A DNA stretch of 46,577 bases from Acanthaster planci (Eukaryota > Echinodermata > Asteroidea > Valvatida > Acanthasteridae): positions 949,614 to 996,190 of the forward strand of contig NW_019091495.1 in assembly GCF_001949145.1 (NCBI RefSeq). Direction: 5' to 3'. Position numbers and translations under genes: made by a program. The notes below the pieces were generated by a model. It searched no databases, was not told where the DNA came from, and saw only the letters and a list, made by a program, of their open reading frames with translations. Below, piece after piece: positions 20,491 through 31,400 of this stretch; the stretch's first letter is position 1, and every line of letters begins with the position of its first letter.

Positions 20491-21863
20491 ATTCTTTTAG
20501 AGGCATTTTTCTAATGGAAATTCATAACTTTATAGCTGCGTACAGTACTGGAAGAGTAGAACGTGACAGATCTCATACTGTTTATCGATCAGAGGGCCGA
20601 CACTGAGAGATTTATTTTCAGGTGATTTTAGGTGGTTTTGTAGAGACCTCGCATAACACGTCCGTCATCACCCCATTCTGTTCACTTGTTGCATTGCAAT
20701 GATTGCATACATGTACATATACATTTAACTTTCTGGGCTCAAGTAAAATCATTCCATGGTACTTGTAGTTACCAAACTTCCCATTAGGCTTAAGTAGGGG
20801 GAAGTCATTCCAGAACAGCGTATAAAACATTGTCGATGCCATATTCAAGAGATGACCACGTGTCCGATGAAGCTGTAGACCCATCTTTTCAAGAACGCTA
20901 CAAGTGATCTATCAATATCCCATAAATCTTAATTAACAGAAGAAGTTCTTTCCCAATGGAGAAAAAAAATCATGTGCCGACGGATGAGTCGAAAACCTTA
21001 GGGGTGCATGCCACCATATCGTTGGATTTCTACGCGTGAGCTCATTAATATTTTGTGATCCCACTGGGTTTTTACATTAAAACATGTCACAGTCAGAAGG
21101 GATCATAGAAATATATAGCTCCGATACAGCAATGCTAGAGAAGCTTAAAGAATCCAGGAAATGAATTTTTCTTAGAATCACTTTTTGTGTATCTCTGTGC
21201 TCTTCTTCCATGTATTAAGACTGCCTTCTTTTTTGAGTTACGTGAACTGAACGGTGCACTTTTTCAAACCTTAAAAAATGACCAAGCATTTCTGGATGAA
21301 TGAGGGCGCTTTTGCTTTGATGTAAATCCAGGAAGACATGGTTCAGGTTGCATGTTTTCATCATTGTAAACCCCTTTGCTATCTGGGAACATTTCTGTGA
21401 AAAAGATATTTGCTGGATTATTGCCATATACTTACACAGCAATAAATTGCCAAAGAAAATGAAATCTGCCATAGCAGTGGTTAAAAAAATCTGGAAATTT
21501 TCTGTGCACAAATCAGTGCAAAATTGAGATGCAGCGCCTTGGATGACATCATAGTTCTGCTCATGAATATGCAAATTGCTTTAGCATAAAAGCCAAAAAA
21601 GCATCAAAATATGGGTTAGATTTGCAAAACAAAAATTTAAAATCAGGTTAATTGAAACCCAAAGATGCAATTTCAAGGAGTTTTAGTAAAGTTTATAAAG
21701 ATATTTCTATTTCCTGGTTCCTTTAAACTTCCCTCCTCGGTACAGCAAAGAAGGCGGCGGCAGTTTAGCCATGTTGCACAAAATCTTTCATCACAGTGTT
21801 GACCTGGACAGATTTCCTTGATACGGCAAGAACCTCCATCATCTCGCATACGGATGAACACTC
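20491..21863. other. Intergenic DNA without a supported gene
   Basis: Short frames only. It contains the second copy of the repeat shared with 5719-5835 (listed separately). The minus-strand frame at 21215-21574 (119 codons) has no recognisable domain, and its composition is like the surrounding AT-rich DNA, so I do not call it. Confidence 0.4.
21002..21115. repeat. Dispersed repeat, copy 2 (first copy at 5719-5835)
   Basis: It begins gggtgcat and shares gagctcattaatattttgtg and the following gatcccac with the copy at 5719. Orientation is the same. The match fades after about 110 bp. Confidence 0.65.
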
Positions 21864-22042
21864 ACTAGGAGCTGCAAGACAAATCAACTTGCCATCCCAC
21901 AGTCTGTGTAACTATCCCATCTTCGTTCATTCTTTCCTACAAGATGGCAAGAGATTGGAATAAGTTGCCAAAACACAGGACTTCTATGGAGAAGTTATCT
22001 AGCTTCAAAACAGCACTGCAAAAACATCTACAGCTGGAATGA
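21864..22042 (+). pseudogene. 3' coding tail of a LINE ORF2 fragment
   Basis: The plus strand reads CKTNQLAIPQS, a stop, then LSHLRSFFPTRWQ. After a one-base shift it reads ARDWNKLPKH, SFKTALQKHLQLE and TGA. The pattern (basic strand, FFPRT-like motif, DWNxLP, SFKxxLxxHL, stop) is the standard C-terminus of jockey/CR1-type ORF2 proteins. It is a 5'-truncated relic ending about 300 bp before the NF1 start codon. Orientation is opposite to the LINE at 17-20.5 kb. Confidence 0.65.
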
Positions 22043-22223
22043 ACAACTCCCCAGTTCTGTTCTGAGTGATGCTCATTTAGAGTTTTCAGAGTATTCATCC
22101 AGATCCAGATTTAAAACTTTCGAACCAGTTTCACCGCACTGGCAATAATTCATCACGATCACGTCATACCGTATCCCGTGTCCCAACTTCCGATTCAACT
22201 TTCCATATTTGGCATTGGTGTCC

Positions 22224-22235
22224 TGCGCAGGCGCA
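22224..22235. promoter_or_regulatory. NRF1-type promoter motif upstream of NF1
   Basis: TGCGCAGGCGCA matches the palindromic NRF1 consensus YGCGCANGCGCR exactly. It lies about 110 bp before the NF1 start codon in a CpG-containing stretch without a TATA box, as expected for a housekeeping promoter. Confidence 0.6.
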
Positions 22236-22261
22236 AAAGGTAATCAAGTATGCGAGGTGTC

Positions 22262-22273
22262 ATGGCGGATTGA
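22262..22273 (+). promoter_or_regulatory. Three-codon upstream ORF in the presumed NF1 5' leader
   Basis: ATGGCGGATTGA encodes Met-Ala-Asp-stop, 71 bp before the NF1 start codon. The same bases match a YY1-type core (ATGGCGG), so it may instead, or also, be a promoter-proximal YY1 site. Whether it is in the mRNA depends on the transcription start, which is unknown. Confidence 0.4.
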
Positions 22274-22344
22274 GGAGATAAAAATACGCAGCGTGTGTTG
22301 CGGCCGTCATCGTACCGATTTCTGTAACTCATTTCCCACCCGTT

Positions 22345-22404
22345 ATGGCAGCTCAGAGACCCATCGAATGGGTGTCACAGCTGATCACAAGATTTGAGGA
22401 ACAG
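22345..22404 (+). CDS. NF1: NF1 exon 1
   Basis: It encodes residues 1-20, MAAQRPIEWVSQLITRFEEQ, ending at donor CAG|gtaagg in phase 0. Both the length (60 nt) and the phase equal human exon 1. Confidence 0.93.
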
Positions 22405-25400
22405 GTAAGGGGAGTTGTCGTGCCCTTTTGATATAAAGACATGGTTTGGTCAAGACTTATTTTTGATGCATTTTTGTGATCGGTAGGTCTGCGTGTACGT
22501 ACATGTACACGTACTGCAGGCCTAGTGCCTACATGTACTGTAGTTCATACGACCACTACACACACACGGCCCTAGCGTGGATAACTATTGGTGCCCTCCT
22601 TTCTTGTTCACTGATAGCGTTCTTGAAATTTACGGTCTGTGTCCTCACGATGTGATAGGTCATGTAAAGAGGTTTTTAAACATGTTCAATCTCCTCCTTT
22701 TGTCAATAATAAGTCAAGTGTCATGTCTGTCAACTTCTGAACTTGACTACATCAGGTAGGAAATCCAGTGAAACAGCACCTCCAAATTTTATATCTGAAA
22801 GTGTGTGAACGTGTTTGTATTCAATCAATGATTTCTGCTCCTTTTGTGCATCAAGTTCTATATTTTAAAAAGCAGGAGTGTTGTAAAAAGAACCAAAATT
22901 TGTGTTAGTACCATTTAAATATGTCCATTTGCATCGATTTGTGGGCGTAAAGTACATGTATTATGAAAATAATATAAGATGGGAGCCACTTACCATACCA
23001 CTACATCAACAACTGTGTGCAGCCATCTTTGTTTGTTGTCGTGTGACATACCGTAGTGTCGTCTAAGCACAAAATCTCGCAAGAATCAACCGGGTGTGCC
23101 GGGTTTGGAATGATGATGATGGTCATTATCTTGTAGAACTAAAAATACTCTTACTTGATGTATGATTCGAAACATTTGACTGAAGCACCGTCAAGCCTTT
23201 TTTTGTTTGTGAAGACTATAAAAAGGTAAAAAAAAGTGCACTTTTCTGTTAAAAATTCCCCAAAACATGCATATTAAGGAGTTGATGAAACATATACGAA
23301 ACGGTGTTTATTTGGAAGCTTGGAATTTCAGGAAGAAAGGGAAGTTGTTTTTTTATCAAAAATTGATGTCAGACTTGTGCCGAACAGCCCTTTTGTATTT
23401 GGGTGCTGTCGTGCAACTGTGCACATAATGGTGTATGTATCTACATCAGATTGGTGCATGGTGCAAGGGGAGAAAGATGCAAATAACAAGCGCATTTACC
23501 ACACATTTTGCTTCAGTCAAAGTTTATCAAAAAACCCTACCAAACATGAAGGTGTCTGGTCAACTCGACGGTTTGCCAATTCGACTCGAGTTAACTCGAC
23601 TCTTAACCAACTCGACCATCAACCAACTTGACCGTTGTTCCTTCAACTGTAAAGGTCAACTGGACTCGACTCTCGACCAACTTGACCGTGCAAACGGTGC
23701 AACAGGGACAGGGCATAGAAGGAACGCATTTTTCCTAATTCTGGATCACGCGTGTAATTTGTTTTACTGTGTGTGATCTGTGCATGTGCACAGTGTGATG
23801 ACAGACTTCCGGGGTTCGTGCGTGCTTCTTAAATTATTTTGAAGTATCTCATTGGCACAAGTTCAATTATTGATTGCATTTCAGTCAATTTCATGGGTTC
23901 ATTGAGTTGGTAAATGGTCAAGTTGACTCGACTTTGAAGTCGAGTTGGTCAACAGAAGAGTTGGTTCAGCGGTCGAGTTGGTCGACGGTCGAGTTGGTCA
24001 GAAGTTTACTCAAGTCAAGTTGGTAAATGGTCGAGTTGACCTACAACTAACATGAACAGACTTACAGTAACTATGACACCTGACAGACTTGGTCCCCTAT
24101 TTTTATAGCTTTTTATTGTTGACAAAATATCGCATCAAAACTATGCTTCAGTGATCTTTCACACATCACTAAAAGTTTCAAACCCAACTCAACTGTCCTG
24201 TTGCTGTATACATGTACATGTATCCTGTGTTCATTATTGATAAAGTTCTCCATTATAAAACATATTGTTTAGTTTACACTTCCTCTTTGACTTAACTACA
24301 GATCTTTTTCCAACTCTGGCATGTCTGGTAGTGGAACCGAAGAGGAACAAGTCTCCATGTGGCTTAAATACATTGATGAAAATAAAACTTGTGTCCACCC
24401 CCAAAAAATGACAGACTAATTACACCTATTTTTAATAACGAAAAAATTTCCTAAACTCACTGACATGGCTTGGGCAAAAAACACTGGCAAAACCTGGACA
24501 TGAAGCGATTTGTCACACTGAGACTTTTCATCTGGTTCCATGGTACAGTGTCGCCGATGTAATAGGAGGGGGCCCTCCCCTAAGTAGTTTTTATTATTAC
24601 TTTTTTCATTCTGAAAAACGTAGAGACGGTATTCACCATGTCTTAAAGTACATTGTGTACTCTCTAAGATACAGCTGTACATGTACATCCCAGCCCCAGT
24701 CTGAGCCCCTCTCCAAACAAATCCTGGGTGCGGTACTGCTTATGTTAGGTGCATTTGGATTTTGGTCCATCTTTGCAATCACTCGATCTTTGCACGATTT
24801 GTCATTTGTATTACATGATTCGCCAATAAATCTGCCTTCAGAACCATTTCTTTCTAATTCACAGTTGTGGAAGATAGTTTTATAAAGCAGTAATTGTTAA
24901 TAGTTCAAAACGTTAATGTGGTCTGTCCACTAGCCCTGCACTTTATTAGTTGCACAGAAACTGTCAATGGGAATGTGGAATTTAAAATGTTAACCCTCCT
25001 ATGCTGAAGTCACTCTTTGGGTCACTTGGTGAACACCTCAAAGAAGCACAGCTGTGTTGTGCACTGCACCAACTGTCCCTCACAAGAATATCAGATTGCA
25101 CTTTTGTGCTGCACAATAACTGTGCTTCACTGTTTCGTGTGCATAATTGTGCAGTAAACCAAATGCAGTGAAGAGGACTGCACAAAAGGTCATTTTGTGC
25201 TGGCAACCAACTGTGTACCCACTGAACCTGTGCATGTTTGTGTTTCTGTTCACTTCAGATTAGCCATACTTGTTGACAACAGGCAACATCTTAGATAAAT
25301 GCGTGTTGCAGATATCGTGACTATGAACATTTCTATGTTTCCTCTTTCAGTTACCATTTCGTCTAAATGGCCAGTCAGGTCAGGCCCATGCTGATTTGGA

Positions 25401-28400
25401 GAGGAGCAAACAGTGCCTCATCAGTGTCAGTAAGAAGCTCTTCTCACAGGTCATCAATGGGCTGGCTAAGATACTCAACAATCTCAGCCCATCTTCCATG
25501 GTAACAATCAAAGCAGACAGTGTATATGTACATGTAGAGCTTAAATCCATGGGCGTGTGCTGTGGGGAACATTGCTCTTCGGTTGTTCCTTGATTGGCAG
25601 GAAACCAGCCACTGGCAGTATATATCACATAACGCTTTGGTTGGTGTCCTTTTACTGTTGAAGGAGCCCTTGCTGTGCCAGGTAGCTCCATGGAGTTGTG
25701 TTCTGATGGTTCAATGACAGTCAAGATTGCATTTAAACACTCTTGTTGCAGATGCTATTGATACTGTTAGATATTGGAAACAGTGTTTTCAAGATGTATT
25801 TTTTGCGTTGGGGAGATGTTAATTATATATAATACATATATATAAAAAAATACATCTTGAAAATAGTTTGCGGTACCCGCTGCTTCATTTGACTCGGACC
25901 GGCCAGCCGACCTCGGCAAGCTCNNNNNNNNNNNNNNNNNNNNNNNNNNNNNNNNNNNNNNNNNNNNNNNNNNNNNNNNNNNNNNNNNNNNNNNNNNNNN
26001 NNNNNNNNNNNNNNNNNNNNNNNNNNNNNNNNNNNNNNACCCGTTATATATAAATAAAGGAAACAGTGTTGCGATTGAGGTCATCACAAGACCAGTCACA
26101 AGTAACAGGGTGAACAGTGACAAAGGAATGCTTTTTTTGTGCAGTTAATTTGAACAGCTTGTGACTTGAATTTAGACTGCATGTCTTTTGGGGGTCTTGT
26201 GATGGTCTTAAGAGGTCTCAACTGCAACACTGACTTGAAACCAGCTCGTCTTTAGGTTGAGATTTGCACAGTTGTAATTTTTTTTTGGGGGGGGGTTTCA
26301 CCAAGATCCTTCGCAAAGATGCTTGGGTCTTTAGTGTTAAAGTCACTAGATTTCTTTGTCAGTACTTTCATCATGTAGTTCCTACAAACCTTTCAATTTA
26401 TTGAGTTGTGTGTATGTGGCAGACATTCATTTTTAGATATATCTTTCTTGGGTGTCCCCTAAGCTTGAAAAATCAGTGTTTGATGTTTACACATTAACAT
26501 AGAAATGATTGTTTTGTGGGTTACATCATGAATCGACGCATCGTGGATAGTTGCTTCAGCACGAAGCTTTGTGTTTACAAAATCTGTGGATGCTTCATCC
26601 TATTGTGGTGCGGCAATGCTGTCCTACATGTATGTGTCACTGCGTGGTGTAACCAACGCTTTGTATATACTTTGCTTGACCTTAGATTGAAGATATGAAA
26701 AGGGAAAAGTATCTGTGCTTTGTCTATTTCAGAGAACTGTATCATAGGGACTTTAGTAAATGCCTTTGTCATTCCATGTTGTGGTAGTGAAACACAACTG
26801 TGTGGTCAATATAAAGATAAACAGAGAAAATGAATGGAATGGGATTTGAACCAGCACCCTCAGGAACACTGCACGTGTGGTTTACCAAGAGAGCTACCTA
26901 GTCCTGTGTAGGGGGCTCCTCCTAATTGTTATTGGGCTGGGCAGCTCAGTCGGTAGAGAGCCAGTAAAATGCTCAAAGAGTTTGAAGGTTCAGATCCCAC
27001 ACCAGTCATTTTCTTTGTTCAGTTTTATGATTGATATGTACATGTAAGCACCTTGTCAGTTTCCCTGTGTAGTTTGTTCGTGATTTGTTCTTAACTGTCA
27101 AAAAGAATGTTCCATACTGGAAAATGCAAGAAACAAAACTAACTTTGCAGCAATTTGGATTGGTTCTTGGACAGAAACCCCTCGGCCAGGAAGAAGCAAA
27201 GCTGCTCCATCAATCTCAGCTCATCGTCCTGGATACTCTGGAAAAATGCCTCTCAGCAGTAAGCTCATGGATCTCCTAGACATTCCCAGATAATGTTAGG
27301 CAGAAATCCACCCTAAATGGTGACTGTCAGTCTGTCAACGGACCTAAAAAATAATGACATCAGGCATTGTTTATGTGTACTTTTTCCTATGTGGGCTCGA
27401 TGGATTGTGTTCAACCATACTATCATAGGAAAAAGCACATATGTGAACAAGGTGTGATGTCACCATGTTAGGCCAAGAAAAAGTCTTGGGATGGTGGGGG
27501 ACATTTACAGAGATTTAATGGCTCAGAAACCTGGAGAACCTGCCAACTTTGAAGATGTACTTAAGGAATACAATGCTGCCTCTTGATTTTTTATCAGCAA
27601 CCAAAAGACACATCTCGCTCCAATGAGACGATGCTGGTCAAGTCGCTCCTTCCTGAGGTTTGCCAGCTTCTCAACATCTCTAGTGAACACCCGCTGACCA
27701 CACAACTCAAGATGTCTGCCTCGCAAGTCATCTTTGCTCTCAGCCTGAACAACTTCAATGCAGTCTTCAGCCGGATATATGCAAGGTGGGTCTTCGTGTC
27801 ACCATTGTGGTAACAAAACTTGAAATCTTTGAAATGTGTCATTTTTTCTCCAAGTTGAGATTGCTTGAATGCCGTATATGTGCCTGGATCCAGCCAGAAA
27901 TTCAAAATAGTGGACAAAAATTGAGCTGTAAACATTAATACATTTGTGTAACCACTGTTTTATCCAGTGCTAGAGAGGCTTTTGTCATCATTTGCACAGA
28001 ATTACATGTATTGTCAATTTTTGTAGACGTTATTCATTTGGCAACTTACAGCTGAAACCCTTGATGTCTTTTCCAACTGAACCATCCCTCGCTGAATGTT
28101 TGATTGTAACCTTTAGCAGGGCCTGATGTTTCCATCCAGGGAAAATGTTACTGCAGTTCCATATTTTTCTTGCGATATATCGATTGAGCGATCTGTTCCC
28201 TTTTCTGTGTGCAGGCTGGATGCCCTTGCCAAAATCACCGATGAATCTGGAGATGAGTCCGACATTGAACTCATCCAACACATCAATATGGACTGTAAAA
28301 GATTGACCAGACTTCTAACTGGTATGATGACAAAATTCTGTGACCTCCATAGATCTTGATTGATTAGTCCAAAACTTGCTAAACCCAACGATATCCAGCA

Positions 28401-31400
28401 GCAGTATCTTCCTATGAGATTTTGTCGATCTGAGCTTTGCTCCAGCTGTTGGAGTCTGTTAGGTTGAGAGGGCTTCACACTTTTTCTGTCATTGGGTTCT
28501 GTTGGGTTCAGCAGGGTGCTTAGAGAATACCCAAAGGGGGTAGAGTTTAATGTCTCTGGAATTACAAATGCCATAGCTGTGGTGAGTTGTTCGAATAAAA
28601 TGAGCTGCCAGGTCCTGTCCGAATCAGGTACCCTATAGATGTGGCTTCAGCTTGTGCCACTGACTTGCTACAGTGAGTAGCCGCAGCCATGACCATTTCA
28701 AGCACAGCCTCACCAGGCCTACAATCTGATACTAGAGCATGGCACAGCCCTTTGCAAGCTGCATGCACCAACACTATAGTGATGGTCCACAATAGACATG
28801 TACAAGTCCCCTATGACCAGCCTCAAGTATGGTTTCATGACATTTATACATCAAGATGAATTACCGCTTGTGTGCTGTCTTCATCGGTACGATGGTGAAG
28901 GCCAATTCCTTTACAGCACAAAAGCAAACACCTGTGCATTTTTGGGATGTCAGATCAGACATTTGTGCTGCCAATTTGCAAACCTTGAATACATTTCAGT
29001 ACATGCATTCTCGCTGCAAACGTCTTGTGACATCTTGATGCACCTTGTTTTTAGAAACTATCTGCAAGTTTGCCATGCTGAGGAAGAGTGTGATGGCAAC
29101 TCTTGTGGTCAGCCTTGAAAAGGTAAAACTGTGTTTCCTGGTTTAGGGGCTTTAATTGATTGAGTCCCTTGTCCTGATAAATAGGGATCAACTGATGTAG
29201 GTTTTAACTGCCAATCCGATGTGCGATGCTTTAATCGGAACATTGGCTGATGTCCAATTCGATGATTTTTATAAACAGTATTAAACGGAAAATGCAACCT
29301 TAACAGGATGTATGTACATGTAGGCCTGCTCATAACAACACAAAATCAGCGTACTTGCTTTAAAATTTAAAATGTCAGTTTACACATTACTGGTAGCAGG
29401 ATTAGTTTTTTGCCTTAATTGCCACAGATTTGAGAGAATAAATTGTGTACATCACATCTCCGCCCACACGATACCAACAATGCTCCGTTGTTTTCACACC
29501 CAACGTAAGCGGTGCATGCAGAATAGACACACAGCACATTGGGCTGAATCACCGTTAGCCTTTTAGTCAAGGTGTACATGGGCACTGGTGAACCATGCTC
29601 TGTGCCTGGCTTTGCCACTTGCGTTGGTGTCTTCATCTTGCCAACGGCAGAGGTACCCGTCATGTGTCCAGGTAGCCAAGTGCGCCTTGTGTAAAGACCA
29701 AATCGCGGGCTACCTTCAGACTGATCCCACAGCACCTCGTGGTGCCACACGTGGTGTAGTTCCCTGGTTCTTTTTATGACGGTCAGTGGCAATGGTACAC
29801 ATGTACACTGACTGCTCCTTGGGTCTGCAGTCTGTGCATGGAGTTGTCGTGGCAAGGATCATGCAGATGTAATTTTTAGGGATACTTAAAGTGGGCTTAA
29901 CAATGATGTAACTTTATTTATCTCAGCAAATGAAAAACCACAGTTTTTATTCATGCTCAAGTAATAATATGAGATTTGTGTTTGCCAAAACTGAGTGTAG
30001 AGTTTGTTCATTTCTGCAGTTAATAACTTCGGCACTCATATCGGCAAGGAAGATTGAATTCTGCCAATCTGATGTGTTGCCAATGTTAGTGAGCATCGGT
30101 GTGATCTGATCATAAGTTGATCCCTACTGATAAGGTCATCCTCCAACATTGTGTTGTTGCTCAAAATGAGCTTCTTGCCTTTGCTGTTAGATGTGCATGT
30201 TTTGAATGAAGGACTCGTACCCATCAAGACTTAGTTTTTCCTAGCCAGTTTGAATCCTGCACAGTTCTGTACCAAATCCTGTCTGAAGTTGGATAGGTTA
30301 TGCATTTAAGAACCCAACAATCATCACTTGTATAATTTCCATTGTCTCATTTGAGGTCAAAGTTCAAAGATGGTGCCACTGGTTTGTTGTAATGTTTTGT
30401 TTCAAGGATCATCAATTTTTTTTCCAACTTTTTCACAAGTTTGCAAAATGTCCTTTCCATCACTGACCTCTCCACCACTGACCTCTCCACCTTCCCCATG
30501 GAGCACACAAGGTGCGATAGTCAAGGTGATAATGAAGCTTGAGTAACAGGCTACCGATTATTTCCCGGAAAGGATGCAATAATTCAAAGAGTTATCAAAA
30601 GAAAAAAGTCAGAATAAATTTCTCCAGTCTGTATACATGTACATATTAAATAGTCTAATTACTTTTGAAAACTCTGAAGCTCGTCTGAGTTTCTTAGCGT
30701 AGCAGTTCGGCAAATTTTGAAAAGTGTAGCTAAGTTAAGCCCTCCTCCCAGTGTGAATTTATGTGAGATAACCGGGTGGGTGATTCGTAAATTGATCTAT
30801 CATCATTTGACTGCCGCATCCCAAATAGATGCAACCAAACTCATCCACACTCTCTCCTGTCCTTCATGGCTTTGGTGATATTACTGGTGCACTGGACCAC
30901 ATCATTACATTGTCAATGAAGATGAGCAGTCCTGGATAGTGCTGATGTGGCAAGGGAGTCGGTGATACAGAGGATCAGGTGCCCAACTGAAACTGTGCTT
31001 ATGTTCCTTCAGCAGCAGGATTGCCAGAAGGATTCATTTGAGTTGCTGATAACTTTTGTCCCGTTGTGTTCAGGCAATCTGGAACTGGATGGACAACTAT
31101 CCTGAGGAGTTCATGGTGTTACATGACTCTCATGAATCAGAAATTCAAGGTAAATCTAAACAAAGAGGAAGTATCCTCACATTGCTTCCCATTTATAGGA
31201 CCATTTGTACCTTCAAGGTTGAAGCTCAAACATTACTTTTTCCTTCAGTCTTTTGTCGTTGAGAATGATTCTGCTTGGATTGAAACCTTTGAAAGATCAG
31301 AACTATTTCTGATTTTGAGCATTACTTTTGTATACTGTTTTATTGTTGCACCGTCACTCCACTTCAGGTGAGGGTTTTTTTTTGTGTGTTCCTTCGTTTT

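Larger units (their letters stand above)
22405..25350 (+). other. NF1: NF1 intron 1 (2.9 kb)
   Basis: No coding sequence recognised. It holds the inverted minisatellite pair at 23.56-24.04 kb and several TGTACATGTA palindromes (near 22497, 24210 and 24678). Confidence 0.6.

Noticed and set aside
25767-26123. Frames crossing the N run
   Set aside because: Most of the translation is unknown residues; nothing can be supported.
26934-27007. Functional tRNA gene
   Set aside because: A- and B-box-like motifs are present, but the arms do not form a cloverleaf; better explained as a SINE head.
29415-29855. 146-codon minus-strand frame in NF1 intron 6
   Set aside because: No domain, no splice context and no similarity I can name; likely chance in a GC-richer patch.
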